Shown one piece after another: positions 43,500-52,477 of a stretch of DNA of 64,000 bases (the stretch's first letter is position 1; every line of letters starts with the position of its first letter). The notes under the pieces were generated by a model that made no database searches, was not told where the DNA came from, and was given only the letters and a program-made list of their open reading frames with translations. The stretch is from NCBI RefSeq assembly GCF_004363075.1, contig NZ_SNYN01000025.1:1-64000 (forward strand), written 5' to 3'. The position numbers were made by a program, and so were the translations under genes. This DNA is from Actinorugispora endophytica (lineage in GTDB: Bacteria; Actinomycetota; Actinomycetes; Streptosporangiales; Streptosporangiaceae).

Positions 43500-44786
43500 C
43501 TACACCACCGCCGCGGGGCGGCGCCGCCCGAGCCAGCCCGCCGCGGCGAACACCGCGAGCGCGGCGAACCCCGTCGACACCATCACCACCGCCATGCTCG
43601 CCAGCGACGCCTCGCCCGTGGCGGTCAGCCCCGCCAACGCCGACAGGCCGCCGCCCAGCGCGAACTGCAACGCGCCGACCAGCGCCGAAGCGGTCCCCGC
43701 CACCGACGCGGGCTGCGACGAGATCGCCAGCGTCGTGGCGTTCGGGAACACCAGCCCCATACCGAACATCATCGTGAAGAACACCACCGTCAACGACACC
43801 AGGCCGGCCGCCCCCACGGCCTCCAGCACCGCCATCGCCAGCACGCTCAGCAGCCCCAGCGCCAGCCCCAGCAGCAGTCGGCGCGACGTCTCCACCCGGC
43901 CGATCAGGAACGCGTTCACCTGCGTCCCCGCGATCAGCCCGATCGTGTTGACCGCGAACACCACGCTGAACCCCTGCGCCGTCGCGCCCAGCTCGTTCTG
44001 CGACACGAACGAGAACGACGAGATGTAGGTGAACATCATCGCGAAGCTCAGCCCCAGCGTCACCGTGGGGCCGACGAACCGCACGTCGCGCACCAGGCGG
44101 CCCACCGTCCTCAGCAGCGCGCCCGGCCGCATCGGCGTGCGCTCCCCCGCCGGCAGGCTCTCCGGCAGCCCGAAGTACACCACCACGAAGCTCACCGCGC
44201 TCACGAAGGCCAGCAGCGCGAAACTCATCTGCCACGGCCCCACCAGCAGCAGCTGGCCTCCCAGGACCGGCCCCACCATCGGCGCCAGCCCCGTCACCAG
44301 CATCAGCCGCGAGAAGAACCGCGCCGCGTCGTCGCTCTCGAACAGGTCGCGCACCACCGCGCGCGAGATCACCGCTCCCGCGGCCCCCGCCACGCCCTGC
44401 ACGAACCGCAGCGCCACGAACGCCGCCGCCGAGTCCACGAACATGCACAGGACCGACGTCGCGGTGAACACCGCGACGCCGACCAGAAGCGGGCGCCGCC
44501 GCCCCCAGGCGTCGCTCATCGGCCCCAGCGCCAGCTGCCCCAGCGCCAGCCCCACCATGATCGCCGTCAGGGTCAACTGGATCTGCGCCTCGGGCGCCCC
44601 CAGGTCCTCCGCGATCATCGGGAACGCCGGCAGGTACAGGTCCGTGGCCAGCGGCCCCGAAGCCGTCAGCACTCCCAGCACCATCACCATCATCGCCACC
44701 GACCGTCGCGGCCTCGGCGTGGCCGGTCCAGAGTCAGCCACACCCGACGCGGAAGAGGCGGGGGGGCTGGTCGCACTGCGCGTCAC
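43500..44786 (-). CDS. Bcr/CflA-type multidrug MFS exporter, second copy
   Basis: The 428-residue exporter has 12 predicted helices and the family motifs ATDLYLPAFPMIAEDLGA, GPMSDAWGRRRPLL and FPNATTLAISSQPASVAGTA. It is closely related to the protein at 23204-24502. GTG 44786 is preceded by AAGGAG with 4-base spacing; the 35 extra residues of the longest frame are not supported. It is transcribed alone, divergent from the HipA-like kinase. Confidence 0.92.
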   Translation of the reverse strand: MTRSATSPPASSASGVADSGPATPRPRRSVAMMVMVLGVLTASGPLATDLYLPAFPMIAEDLGAPEAQIQLTLTAIMVGLALGQLALGPMSDAWGRRRPLLVGVAVFTATSVLCMFVDSAAAFVALRFVQGVAGAAGAVISRAVVRDLFESDDAARFFSRLMLVTGLAPMVGPVLGGQLLLVGPWQMSFALLAFVSAVSFVVVYFGLPESLPAGERTPMRPGALLRTVGRLVRDVRFVGPTVTLGLSFAMMFTYISSFSFVSQNELGATAQGFSVVFAVNTIGLIAGTQVNAFLIGRVETSRRLLLGLALGLLSVLAMAVLEAVGAAGLVSLTVVFFTMMFGMGLVFPNATTLAISSQPASVAGTASALVGALQFALGGGLSALAGLTATGEASLASMAVVMVSTGFAALAVFAAAGWLGRRRPAAVV

Positions 44787-44957
44787 TGCACTCCTTCGTA
44801 TACATGGGATGGTCCGATGCCCGACCCGGCAAGGGAACCTCTCACCCCAACAACCGCCGTTCCCGAGAAAATCCCGAAAAACGGCGGACAAAGGTGATCC
44901 CGGTTACCCCGGGCGGCGCGGACGGCCGGCCCTCCGCCACTCCCTAAGATCGGGAGC

Positions 44958-45713
44958 GTGCTCCCGGAGATCATCCTCACCAGATACGTCACGCCCCTAC
45001 GCGAGGGCGGCTCGCTTCCCGCCATCGTCGAAGCCGACGACCTCGGCACCTACGTCATCAAGTTCACCGGCGCCGGCCAGGGCCGCAAATCCCTCATCGC
45101 CGAGATCGTCTCCGGAGAACTCGCCCGCCGCCTCGGCCTCCCCGTCCCGGAGCTCGCCCTCATCCACCTCGACCCCCTCATCGCGCGCGCCGAGCCCGAC
45201 CCCGAGATCCAGGAGCTCCTGCGCGCCAGCGCGGGCCTCAACCTCGCCATGGACTACCTCCCCGGCTCCATCGGCTACGACCCCGCGGTCCACACCGTCG
45301 ACCCCCGGCTCGCCGGCCGCGTCCTCTGGCTCGACGCCTACACCAACAACGTCGACCGCACCTGGCGCAACCCCAACATGCTCCTGTGGCACGGCCGCCC
45401 CTACCTGATCGACCACGGGGCCAGCCTGATCTTCCACCACAACTGGCCCGGCGCCGCCGGGGCCACCACCCGCCCCTACAACGCCGCCGACCACGTCCTG
45501 GCCGCGTCCGGCCCCGACCTCGCCGCCGCCGACCGCGACCTCGCCCCCCTCGTCACCCCCGGCCTCCTCACCGAGGTCACCGCGCTCGTCCCCGACCAGT
45601 GGCTCGCCGACGAGCCCGGCTTCACCACCCCGGACGACGTCCGCGCCGCCTACACCCGCCACCTGCTCGCCCGCGCCACCGACCGCACCTGGCTCCCGGA
45701 GACCGCCCGATGA
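44958..45713 (+). CDS. HipA-family kinase-like protein (short form)
   Basis: The 251-residue protein has the compact HipA-like kinase fold: an N-lobe lysine region (YVIKFTGAGQGRKSLIAEI near 33-51), the catalytic loop DAYTNNVDRTWRNPNML near 125-141 and the metal motif LIDHGASLIF near 150. It lacks the HipA N-terminal domain and the HipB antitoxin. Canonical HipA phosphorylates glutamyl-tRNA synthetase; the target here is unknown. The next gene, a DUF3037 protein, starts inside its stop. Confidence 0.85.
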   Translation: MLPEIILTRYVTPLREGGSLPAIVEADDLGTYVIKFTGAGQGRKSLIAEIVSGELARRLGLPVPELALIHLDPLIARAEPDPEIQELLRASAGLNLAMDYLPGSIGYDPAVHTVDPRLAGRVLWLDAYTNNVDRTWRNPNMLLWHGRPYLIDHGASLIFHHNWPGAAGATTRPYNAADHVLAASGPDLAAADRDLAPLVTPGLLTEVTALVPDQWLADEPGFTTPDDVRAAYTRHLLARATDRTWLPETAR

Positions 45714-46090
45714 CCCGCACCCCCTACGAGTACGCACTCCTGCGCGTCGTCCCGGACCTCCAGCGCGGCGAACTCATCAACGCCGGGGTCATCCTCTACA
45801 GCCAGCACCACCGCTACCTCGCCGCGCGGACCCACCTGGACGCCGACCGCCTGCGCGCCCTGGCGCCGGACGCCGACGCCGACGCCGTCCGCACCTCCCT
45901 GCGCGCCGTCGAGGTCGTCTGCCACGGCGGGCCCGCCGCCGGACCCGCCGCGACCGACGACGCCGGGCGCCGCTTCCGCTGGCTCACCGCGCCCCGCAGC
46001 ACCGTCGTCCAGCCGGGCCCCATCCACACCGGTCTCACCGAGGACCCCGGAGCCGAGACCGAGCGCCTGCTCGACCTGCTCGTGCGCTGA
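45710..46090 (+). CDS. DUF3037 protein, partner of HipA-like kinase
   Basis: The 126-residue protein matches DUF3037: YEYALLRVVPDLQRGELINAG at the start and the RFRWLTAPRSTVVQPGPIHTG core. The ATG overlaps the kinase TGA. The gene pair recurs in many bacteria, so it may be the kinase's substrate, inhibitor or antitoxin-like partner; none of these is proven. Confidence 0.88.
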   Translation: MTRTPYEYALLRVVPDLQRGELINAGVILYSQHHRYLAARTHLDADRLRALAPDADADAVRTSLRAVEVVCHGGPAAGPAATDDAGRRFRWLTAPRSTVVQPGPIHTGLTEDPGAETERLLDLLVR

Positions 46091-46098
46091 CCGGGGCG

Positions 46099-47379
46099 TC
46101 AGTCGCACGAGCACGAGCAGTCCGAACCGCCGCAGTCCCGGCAGCAGTTCCCGCAGGTGCAGCACGCCCTGCACCCCTCGGCGCACTGCGAGCACACCTC
46201 GCACCCGTCGCACAGCACCGAGCAGGCCGACTCCCGGGGCTTCCCCTTCCACGGCCCCGGGAACGGGTCCCGGCAGCACAGCTGACCGGTGCACCCCATG
46301 AACAGCGCCGCCCCGCACCCCGCCCAGAACCCCCTGCGCCGGGGCGGGTACTCGGCGGCGGGCGTCGTGCAGCACCAGCCGCCCTGGTCCGCCATCCGGC
46401 TCCGCTCCCCGTCCGGGCCGCCGCCCGCGGGCGGGTGGTCCCTCCCGCCCGCCCCGGCCCCGCCGCCCCCGATCGGTCCGTGCGAGTGGCGCCCCCCGTG
46501 CCCGCCGCCCGGCGGCCGCGGGTGCCCCGCCGACACGAACACCCGCCCCACCGCCCGCTCCAGCTCGTGCACCAGCAGGGCGTGCACCAGGCGGCCGTCC
46601 ACCAGGTCGGCCTCCGCGAGCGCCAGCCGCACCCCCAGCACCGCGTCCTCGCACAGCCGCCGCACCCGCGCGGCGTCGGTGCCGGTCGCGGTGATCGGGT
46701 TCCACGCGCCCGAGGCACGGTCGGCCTCCTGGTCCTCCACCGCGTCCAGCAGGTGCGCCACCCGCCCGAACAGCCGCCCCGCCTCGCGCAGCGGGGCCTC
46801 GTTCCGGGGCCGCCCGGCCAGCACCGCCGTGTGCGCGAACGCCTCCCCCGTGGCGTACTCGGTCGGCCCGGTCACGGCGAGCAGGTCGTCCCCCGTTCCC
46901 ACCCCCGACTCCAGTTCCCGCTGGCGCTCCAGCACCGACAGCAGCGCGCCGCCGTCGAACCCCAGCCGCTCCCCCGACGCGTGGGCCCGCACCGCCCAGC
47001 GCCCGGCGACCGCGCGCGCCACACCGCGCACCGGGCGCCGCCCGTACACCCCGTCCCCGTCGCTGACATGGTCGTCCACCGCGACCGCGGCCAGCAGCAG
47101 CGACACCGACGCGGCCAGCCGGGCGCCCGCCCCCTCCGCGACCTCGGCCCCGCGCATGCCCCGCAGCGGGCACGGGCCAGCCGTCCGCGTCCCCCTTCCG
47201 GCCTCGCTCTGCGCGGCGGTCAGGGCCGAGACGACCAGCCCGTCGTAGTTGGTGGCGACCCGTGCCAGCTGGCCGTGCTCGTCGCGCAGTGCCAGGCACA
47301 GTCCGCACAGGTGGGACATCCAGGCCGCGGCCAGGTCACCGGGCAGCGAGTGCCGGCACGGCCGAAGGATTCCGAACAA
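46099..47379 (-). CDS. DUF5685 protein with cysteine-rich tail
   Basis: The 426-residue protein begins MFGILRPCRHSL...HLCGLCLALRD, with paired Cys that may bind metal, followed by an all-helical body (about 50-270) and a Gly/His/Pro linker (about 290-330). The last 42 residues contain 15 cysteines in C-x2/3-C and CC patterns, and four more Cys lie just before a short hydrophobic AGCGAALFMGC segment. DUF5685 is known only as a family of unknown function in actinobacteria. The start is TTG 47379. Metal or cluster binding, or a lanthipeptide-like modification, are only guesses. Confidence 0.8.
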   Translation of the reverse strand: MFGILRPCRHSLPGDLAAAWMSHLCGLCLALRDEHGQLARVATNYDGLVVSALTAAQSEAGRGTRTAGPCPLRGMRGAEVAEGAGARLAASVSLLLAAVAVDDHVSDGDGVYGRRPVRGVARAVAGRWAVRAHASGERLGFDGGALLSVLERQRELESGVGTGDDLLAVTGPTEYATGEAFAHTAVLAGRPRNEAPLREAGRLFGRVAHLLDAVEDQEADRASGAWNPITATGTDAARVRRLCEDAVLGVRLALAEADLVDGRLVHALLVHELERAVGRVFVSAGHPRPPGGGHGGRHSHGPIGGGGAGAGGRDHPPAGGGPDGERSRMADQGGWCCTTPAAEYPPRRRGFWAGCGAALFMGCTGQLCCRDPFPGPWKGKPRESACSVLCDGCEVCSQCAEGCRACCTCGNCCRDCGGSDCSCSCD

Positions 47380-47710
47380 CGCGGTCCACCGCTTTCACAA
47401 CCGAGAAGGGAACAGACGCGGATATGATGCCGGTTCGCCCTCCAAGGTTCCGGTTTCCCCCGGACCGGGGCCGGCGGGGCGGCCGTCCCGCCGTCGGGGG
47501 TGGTCCGTCGATGCCCCGGACGAGCCGCTCCTCCTCGCGGTCCCGGCGCGCCTCCGGTTCCCCGCCGACCGCGCGGGGTCCGCCCGGACCCGCTCGCCGT
47601 CGGCGGGCTCCAGGCCGGGGATCCGCGTCGGGCGCGCCTGTGGACACCGGATGCGGATGTCGTCACCGCTCGGCATACTTTGGGGTCGACACGGAGACAG
47701 GGGGTGCGAC
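47380..47710. other. Intergenic promoter region of the second helicase operon
   Basis: There is no convincing gene between the DUF5685 and helicase starts. A less G/C-rich patch near 47393-47430 (TTTCACAACCGAGAAGG) and the stretch CGGCATACTTTGGGG near 47676-47690 are possible promoter parts. No operator dyad was found. Confidence 0.4.
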
Positions 47711-50700
47711 GTGCTGGTCGTGCACGCGGCCTGGGCCGGGGACGCGCTCACGCTGTGGGCCGAGGACCCCCGCGCGCCCGCCGCCACCGCGTCGCGGGCC
47801 GCCGCGCCGCGGCACCCCTACGCCTGCGACGCCGAGACGCTGCGCGGCGCGCTGGCCGCGCCGGCCGGGAGCGACACCGTCGCCAAGGCCGACCCCGTCG
47901 AACTGGAACTGCGCCTCCCCGGCTCCACCCGGCACCCGCTCCCCTCCCCGGAGCTCGGCCCCCGCGCGGACGCGCCCGCCGTGCGCGCGGTGTCCGCGCG
48001 TCGCTGGCTGGTCCCCGCGCTGGCCCTCCGCACCGGAGCGCACGCGCTCCTGGCCGCGCTCGACGGCGCCCCCCGCGAGGACTTCGCGATCGGGGCGGGG
48101 CTGCGGCACCTGGTCGAGGTGCGCGCCTTCGCCGAGCACCTCGTCGACACCGCGCGGCTGGCGCCGCTCGTCACCGGCTCCGCCGACGCTCCCCCGGCCG
48201 CGCGGTGGCGTCCCCTGCTCACCGGCTCCGACGCCGCGCGCTTCGCCGACCTGGCCGCCGCCCTTCCCCCCGTCGCGCACGCCCACCTGGACCCCGCAAC
48301 ACCGCCGCCGGCCGGCGATCAGGTGTTCGCCGCGCTGGCCGCGTTGGTGGACGAGGTCGCCCGGGACCGGCTCGCCGCCGTCCCCCCGTCCGCCACCGCG
48401 CCCTGGACCGACTCCCTGACCGGCGCGGACACCGGGCCGCACCATCTGGACGAGGCGCTCGCCACGCGCCTGCGCGAGTCGTTCGAGGCCGCGCACCGCT
48501 CCCCCGCCGGACCCCGGCTGCTGCTGCGGCTCACCGAACCCGAGCCGGGCCCCGAGCCCACCGCCGAGGCCGACGAGGTGTGGCGGGTGGAGCTCTGGAT
48601 CCAGTCCGCCGCCGACCCCAGCCTGCAGCTGCCCCTGCGCGACCTGTGGAACGGCGAGGGCGGCGCCTGGCTCGGCCCCGAGGCCGAGACGACCGCGCTG
48701 CGCGACCTCGCCCGCGCCGCCCGCCACTACCGGGCGCTGGCCCCCGCGCTCGACGAGCTGGCCCCCGCCGGGATCACGCTCGGCAGGGGCGGGGCGTACA
48801 CCTTCATCCGCGACGCCGCTCCCCGGCTGACCGCGGCCGGGTTCGCCGTCGTCCTGCCCGAATGGGCGGGGCGCCCCGCCCTCACCCTGACGCTGGCCAC
48901 CCGGGAGCGCCCGTCGGGCGCGGGTGGCGGCATCGGCGCCGAGGACCTCGTCGACTTCTCCTTCTCCGCTGTCCTCGGCGGAGAGCCCGTGGACACCGAC
49001 GCCCTCGCCGAGCTGGCCCGGCTCAAGCAGCCCCTGGTGCGGGTGCGCGGCCGCTGGGTGGAGGTCGACCCCGCCTCCGTCCAGGGCGCGCTGGACTTCC
49101 TGCGCCGCCGCGGCCGGGGCCGCATGCGCCGCTCCCAGGCACTGGAGCTGGCCGTGTCCCCCGAGGGCCCCGCCCCCGTACCCATCGGCGAGGTGGACGC
49201 CGACGGCGCGCTGGGCGCGCTGCTGAGCGGAGGCGCCGAGCGGAGCCTGGAGCCGATGGCCACCCCGCCGGGGTTCGGCGGCGCGCTGCGCCCGTACCAG
49301 GAGCGCGGCGCCGCCTGGCTCCGTTTCCTGGGCGGCCTCGGCCTGGGCGCGGTCCTGGCCGACGACATGGGCCTGGGCAAGACCGTCCAGCTGCTGGCGC
49401 TGCTCGCCGACGAGCACGCGCGCGGCGCGGCCGGGCCGACCCTGATGATCTGCCCGGTCTCCCTCGTGGGCAACTGGCAGCGCGAGGCCGGCCGGTTCGC
49501 GCCCGGGCTGCGGGTGCGCGTCCACCACGGCCCGGACCGTGCGCACGGCAACGACCTGGCGCGCCTGCTCGGCGGGAGCGACCTCGTGGTGACCACCTAC
49601 GGGGTGGTCACCCGCGACGTCGACGAACTGGCCGCGATGCCGTGGCGGCGGGTGGTCTGCGACGAGGCTCAGGCGATCAAGAACAGCGGCACGCGCCAGG
49701 CCCGCGCGGTGCGCGAGCTCAAGGCCGAGGCCCGGATCGCGCTGACCGGCACCCCGGTGGAGAACAACCTGGGCGAACTGTGGTCGATCATGGAGTTCGC
49801 CAACCCCGGGCTGCTGGGGTCCGCCGCGGCCTTCGACCGCGCGATCGCGGCCACGGCCGGGCGCGACGACGTCGAGGGCTCCGAGCACGGCACCGCGCTG
49901 CTGAAGAGGCTGACCGGTCCGTTCATCCTGCGCAGGCTCAAGACCGACCGCACGATCATCTCCGACCTGCCCGAGAAGCACGAGATGCGGACCTGGTGCA
50001 CGCTCACCCCCGAGCAGGCGTCGCTCTACAAGGCGACGGTGGACGAGATGACCGAGCGGATCGACGAGGCCGACGGCATCCAGCGCAAGGGCCTGGTCCT
50101 GGCGACGATGGCCCGGCTCAAGCAGATCTGCAACCACCCCGCCCAGTTCCTGGGCGACGGCTCGGCGCTGGAGGGCCGCTCGGGCAAGCTGGACCGGCTC
50201 GAGCGCCTGCTCGCCGAGGCGGTCTCCGAGGGCGACAAGGCCCTGTGCTTCACCCAGTACACGGCGTTCGGGGACCGGCTCGCCCCGTACCTGGCGGAGC
50301 GGCTGGACCGCGAGGTGCTGTGGCTGCACGGCGGGACCCCGCGGGCGCGGCGCGAGGAGCTGATGCGCCGCTTCCAGGAGTCGGCCGAGCCGATGGTGTT
50401 CCTGCTGTCGCTGAAGGCCGCGGGCACCGGGCTGAACCTGACCGCCGCCAACCACGTGGTCCACGTCGACCGGTGGTGGAACCCGGCGGTGGAGGACCAG
50501 GCCACCGACCGCGCCTTCCGCATCGGGCAGCGGCGCGACGTGCAGGTGCGCAAGCTCATCTGCGTGGGGACGCTGGAGGAGCGGGTGGACGAGATGATCG
50601 AACGTAAGAAGGCGCTGGCCGAGCGCGTGGTGGGCACCGGCGAGGAGTGGCTGGCCGGGCTGTCGACGGCCGAACTGCGCGAGGTCGTGCGCCTGGCCCC

Positions 50701-50719
50701 CGAGGCGGTGACCCGGTGA
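47711..50719 (+). CDS. SNF2-family DEAD/DEAH-box helicase, second copy (HelZ-like)
   Basis: The 1002-residue paralogue of the helicase at 10004-12826 has the same layout: an SNF2-associated N-terminal half and ATPase motifs ADDMGLGKTVQLL near 550, CDEAQAIKNSGT near 650, TGTPVENNLGELWS and QATDRAFRIGQRRDV near 930. GTG 47711 is preceded by AGGGGG; the longer frame to 47249 crosses the neighbouring gene. The stop overlaps the SWIM gene start, as in the first pair but on the opposite strand. Confidence 0.92.
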   Translation: MLVVHAAWAGDALTLWAEDPRAPAATASRAAAPRHPYACDAETLRGALAAPAGSDTVAKADPVELELRLPGSTRHPLPSPELGPRADAPAVRAVSARRWLVPALALRTGAHALLAALDGAPREDFAIGAGLRHLVEVRAFAEHLVDTARLAPLVTGSADAPPAARWRPLLTGSDAARFADLAAALPPVAHAHLDPATPPPAGDQVFAALAALVDEVARDRLAAVPPSATAPWTDSLTGADTGPHHLDEALATRLRESFEAAHRSPAGPRLLLRLTEPEPGPEPTAEADEVWRVELWIQSAADPSLQLPLRDLWNGEGGAWLGPEAETTALRDLARAARHYRALAPALDELAPAGITLGRGGAYTFIRDAAPRLTAAGFAVVLPEWAGRPALTLTLATRERPSGAGGGIGAEDLVDFSFSAVLGGEPVDTDALAELARLKQPLVRVRGRWVEVDPASVQGALDFLRRRGRGRMRRSQALELAVSPEGPAPVPIGEVDADGALGALLSGGAERSLEPMATPPGFGGALRPYQERGAAWLRFLGGLGLGAVLADDMGLGKTVQLLALLADEHARGAAGPTLMICPVSLVGNWQREAGRFAPGLRVRVHHGPDRAHGNDLARLLGGSDLVVTTYGVVTRDVDELAAMPWRRVVCDEAQAIKNSGTRQARAVRELKAEARIALTGTPVENNLGELWSIMEFANPGLLGSAAAFDRAIAATAGRDDVEGSEHGTALLKRLTGPFILRRLKTDRTIISDLPEKHEMRTWCTLTPEQASLYKATVDEMTERIDEADGIQRKGLVLATMARLKQICNHPAQFLGDGSALEGRSGKLDRLERLLAEAVSEGDKALCFTQYTAFGDRLAPYLAERLDREVLWLHGGTPRARREELMRRFQESAEPMVFLLSLKAAGTGLNLTAANHVVHVDRWWNPAVEDQATDRAFRIGQRRDVQVRKLICVGTLEERVDEMIERKKALAERVVGTGEEWLAGLSTAELREVVRLAPEAVTR

Positions 50720-51480
50720 GCGGGCACCGCTGGTGGTCGGCCCGGTTCGTCGCGGCGCTGGAGGAGGACACCGAGAGCGGCAGGCTGCGGCGCGGGCGCG
50801 CTCTGGCCGACGGCGGCGCGGTGGCCCGGCTCAGGGTCGGCCCCGGCGAGGTGCTGGCCCGGGTCCAGGGATCACGGCAGGCGCCGTACCGGGTCAGCCT
50901 GATCTTCCCCGTGCTGGACGATGGGCAATGGGACACCGCCGTCGCGGCGCTCAGCGGCCAGCCGCTGTTCCGGGCCCGGCTGCTGTCCGGCGAGCTGCCG
51001 CCCGAGGTGGAGCGGGTCTTCGACGTCCTGGGCCTGCCGCTGTTCCCCCGCGGCCTGGACGACCTGGTCCTGACCTGCTCGTGCCCCGACTGGGGCGACC
51101 CGTGCAAGCACGCCGCGGCGGCCCTGTACACCCTGGCCGACCGGTTGGACGAGGACCCGTTCCTGCTGACCGCGTGGCTGGGCCGGAACCGGACCGAGCT
51201 GTTGTCCGCGATGCGGCTGCGGTCCCGCTCCTCCGCCGCGCCGCACGCGTTCGCCGACGCCGCGCCTCCCGTGCACGTCGCGGCGCGCCCGCTGCCCGAA
51301 ACGGCCGAGGCGTTCTGGCACGCCCCGGCGCTCCCCCGGCGGCCGCGCCCGGGCCCCGTCCAGCCCCCGCCGTTCCCGTCGGACTCCGACGGGAACGGCC
51401 TCGCCGCGGCGCTGGCCCCGTTGTACGCGCGGCTGACCGCCCCCGCGCCGCGGCCCGGCGGCGGGGGGCCGGCCGTCTGA
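50716..51480 (+). CDS. SWIM zinc-finger protein, second copy
   Basis: The 254-residue protein carries a SWIM finger near 119-135 (CSCPDWGDPCKHAAA) and the conserved LDEDPFLLTAWLG that follows it in both copies. It is shorter than the copy at 8781-10007 (408 residues), lacking much of the C-terminal region. GTG overlaps the helicase stop (GTGA), so the pair is co-translated. Confidence 0.9.
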   Translation: MSGHRWWSARFVAALEEDTESGRLRRGRALADGGAVARLRVGPGEVLARVQGSRQAPYRVSLIFPVLDDGQWDTAVAALSGQPLFRARLLSGELPPEVERVFDVLGLPLFPRGLDDLVLTCSCPDWGDPCKHAAAALYTLADRLDEDPFLLTAWLGRNRTELLSAMRLRSRSSAAPHAFADAAPPVHVAARPLPETAEAFWHAPALPRRPRPGPVQPPPFPSDSDGNGLAAALAPLYARLTAPAPRPGGGGPAV

Positions 51481-51795
51481 CGTCCGCGGTGTCCGCCCTT
51501 CTTCGCCGGCGCCGCTCCCGCGGTCGTTTCCGGGGAAGGGGGCCGGACCCGTTTCGCGGCGCCGCGCGGCCCCCGGGCATGGCACGATGGAAGTTGGTTT
51601 CCTTTCCCGCGGTGGAACCGGGGGATTCCGACCCCACCGGTCCCGGTTCCCCGACGCACCGCCGTTCGGCCGCCCAGAAGGGCTCCTCACCCCTGGATCC
51701 GGTCGCCACCGTCGTCCCGTTCACCGATCCGACGTGAGGAGGTGCGGCGCCTCCCTCCCCGGGGCCGAGGACCCGGGGAGCGCGCCGCGAACCCG
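51481..51795. other. Intergenic region
   Basis: No gene is supported in this 315-base gap. It contains several G/C-rich inverted stretches after the SWIM stop (51500-51580) that may terminate the helicase operon, and a somewhat lower-G/C patch (GGAAGTTGGTTTCCTTTCCC near 51588-51608) that may carry the promoter of the TetR gene. Confidence 0.4.
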
Positions 51796-52416
51796 ATGAT
51801 GGAGGGCCATCCGGCCGAGAGCCCGATACGCGGGCGGCGCGCCGACTCCTGCCGCAACCACGAGCGGATCATCCGCGCCGCCACCGTGCTGCTGGCCGAG
51901 CGTCCCGAGGCGACCATGGACGAGCTGACCACCGCCGCGGGTCTGGGGCGCACCACCGTCTACCGGCACTTCCACGCCCGCGAGCAGCTGGTCGCCGAGG
52001 TGTACGCGACCGCGTTCTCCGGGACCCGGCGGCTCATCGCCGAGGCCGCCCCGGAGGCGTGCCCCCGGGAGGAGCTGCTGGAGCGGGTGGTGGCGGCGCT
52101 GATGCGCGCCGTGGAGACCTACCCCGTGCTGGCCAACGGCCCCGGCCCGGCCCCGGCGACCGGCGGGAGCGACACCACCGGGTACGAGGCGTGCCTGGAG
52201 GCCCTGGCCCGGGTGATGCGCCGGGCCCAGGACTCCGGCCTCCTGGACGCGTCCCTGCCGCCGCGATGGCTCGCCGGTTCCCTCATGGACGACTGCGCGG
52301 GCGCGGTGGTCTTCTCCGCCGAGCTGCGCGGCTGCGCGCCGAGCCCCGCCGCCCTGGTCCGCGCGGCGTTCGAACGCGCCTGGGCGGCGGTTCCCCGGGA
52401 CGGGAAGGCGTGGTGA
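51796..52416 (+). CDS. TetR-family regulator
   Basis: The 206-residue protein has an N-terminal HTH (about 20-65; TAAGLGRTTVYRHFHAREQLVAEVY) and a divergent C-terminal ligand domain. It starts at the tandem ATG 51796/51799. It lies 61 bases upstream of an AGE-type isomerase gene on the same strand and may regulate it or itself; no dyad operator was found. Confidence 0.88.
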   Translation: MMEGHPAESPIRGRRADSCRNHERIIRAATVLLAERPEATMDELTTAAGLGRTTVYRHFHAREQLVAEVYATAFSGTRRLIAEAAPEACPREELLERVVAALMRAVETYPVLANGPGPAPATGGSDTTGYEACLEALARVMRRAQDSGLLDASLPPRWLAGSLMDDCAGAVVFSAELRGCAPSPAALVRAAFERAWAAVPRDGKAW

Positions 52417-52477
52417 GGGTGCCCAGGGAGGGATGCGAGAGTATGTCCGGATCGACCAACGATTGGAGTCATCGGCC

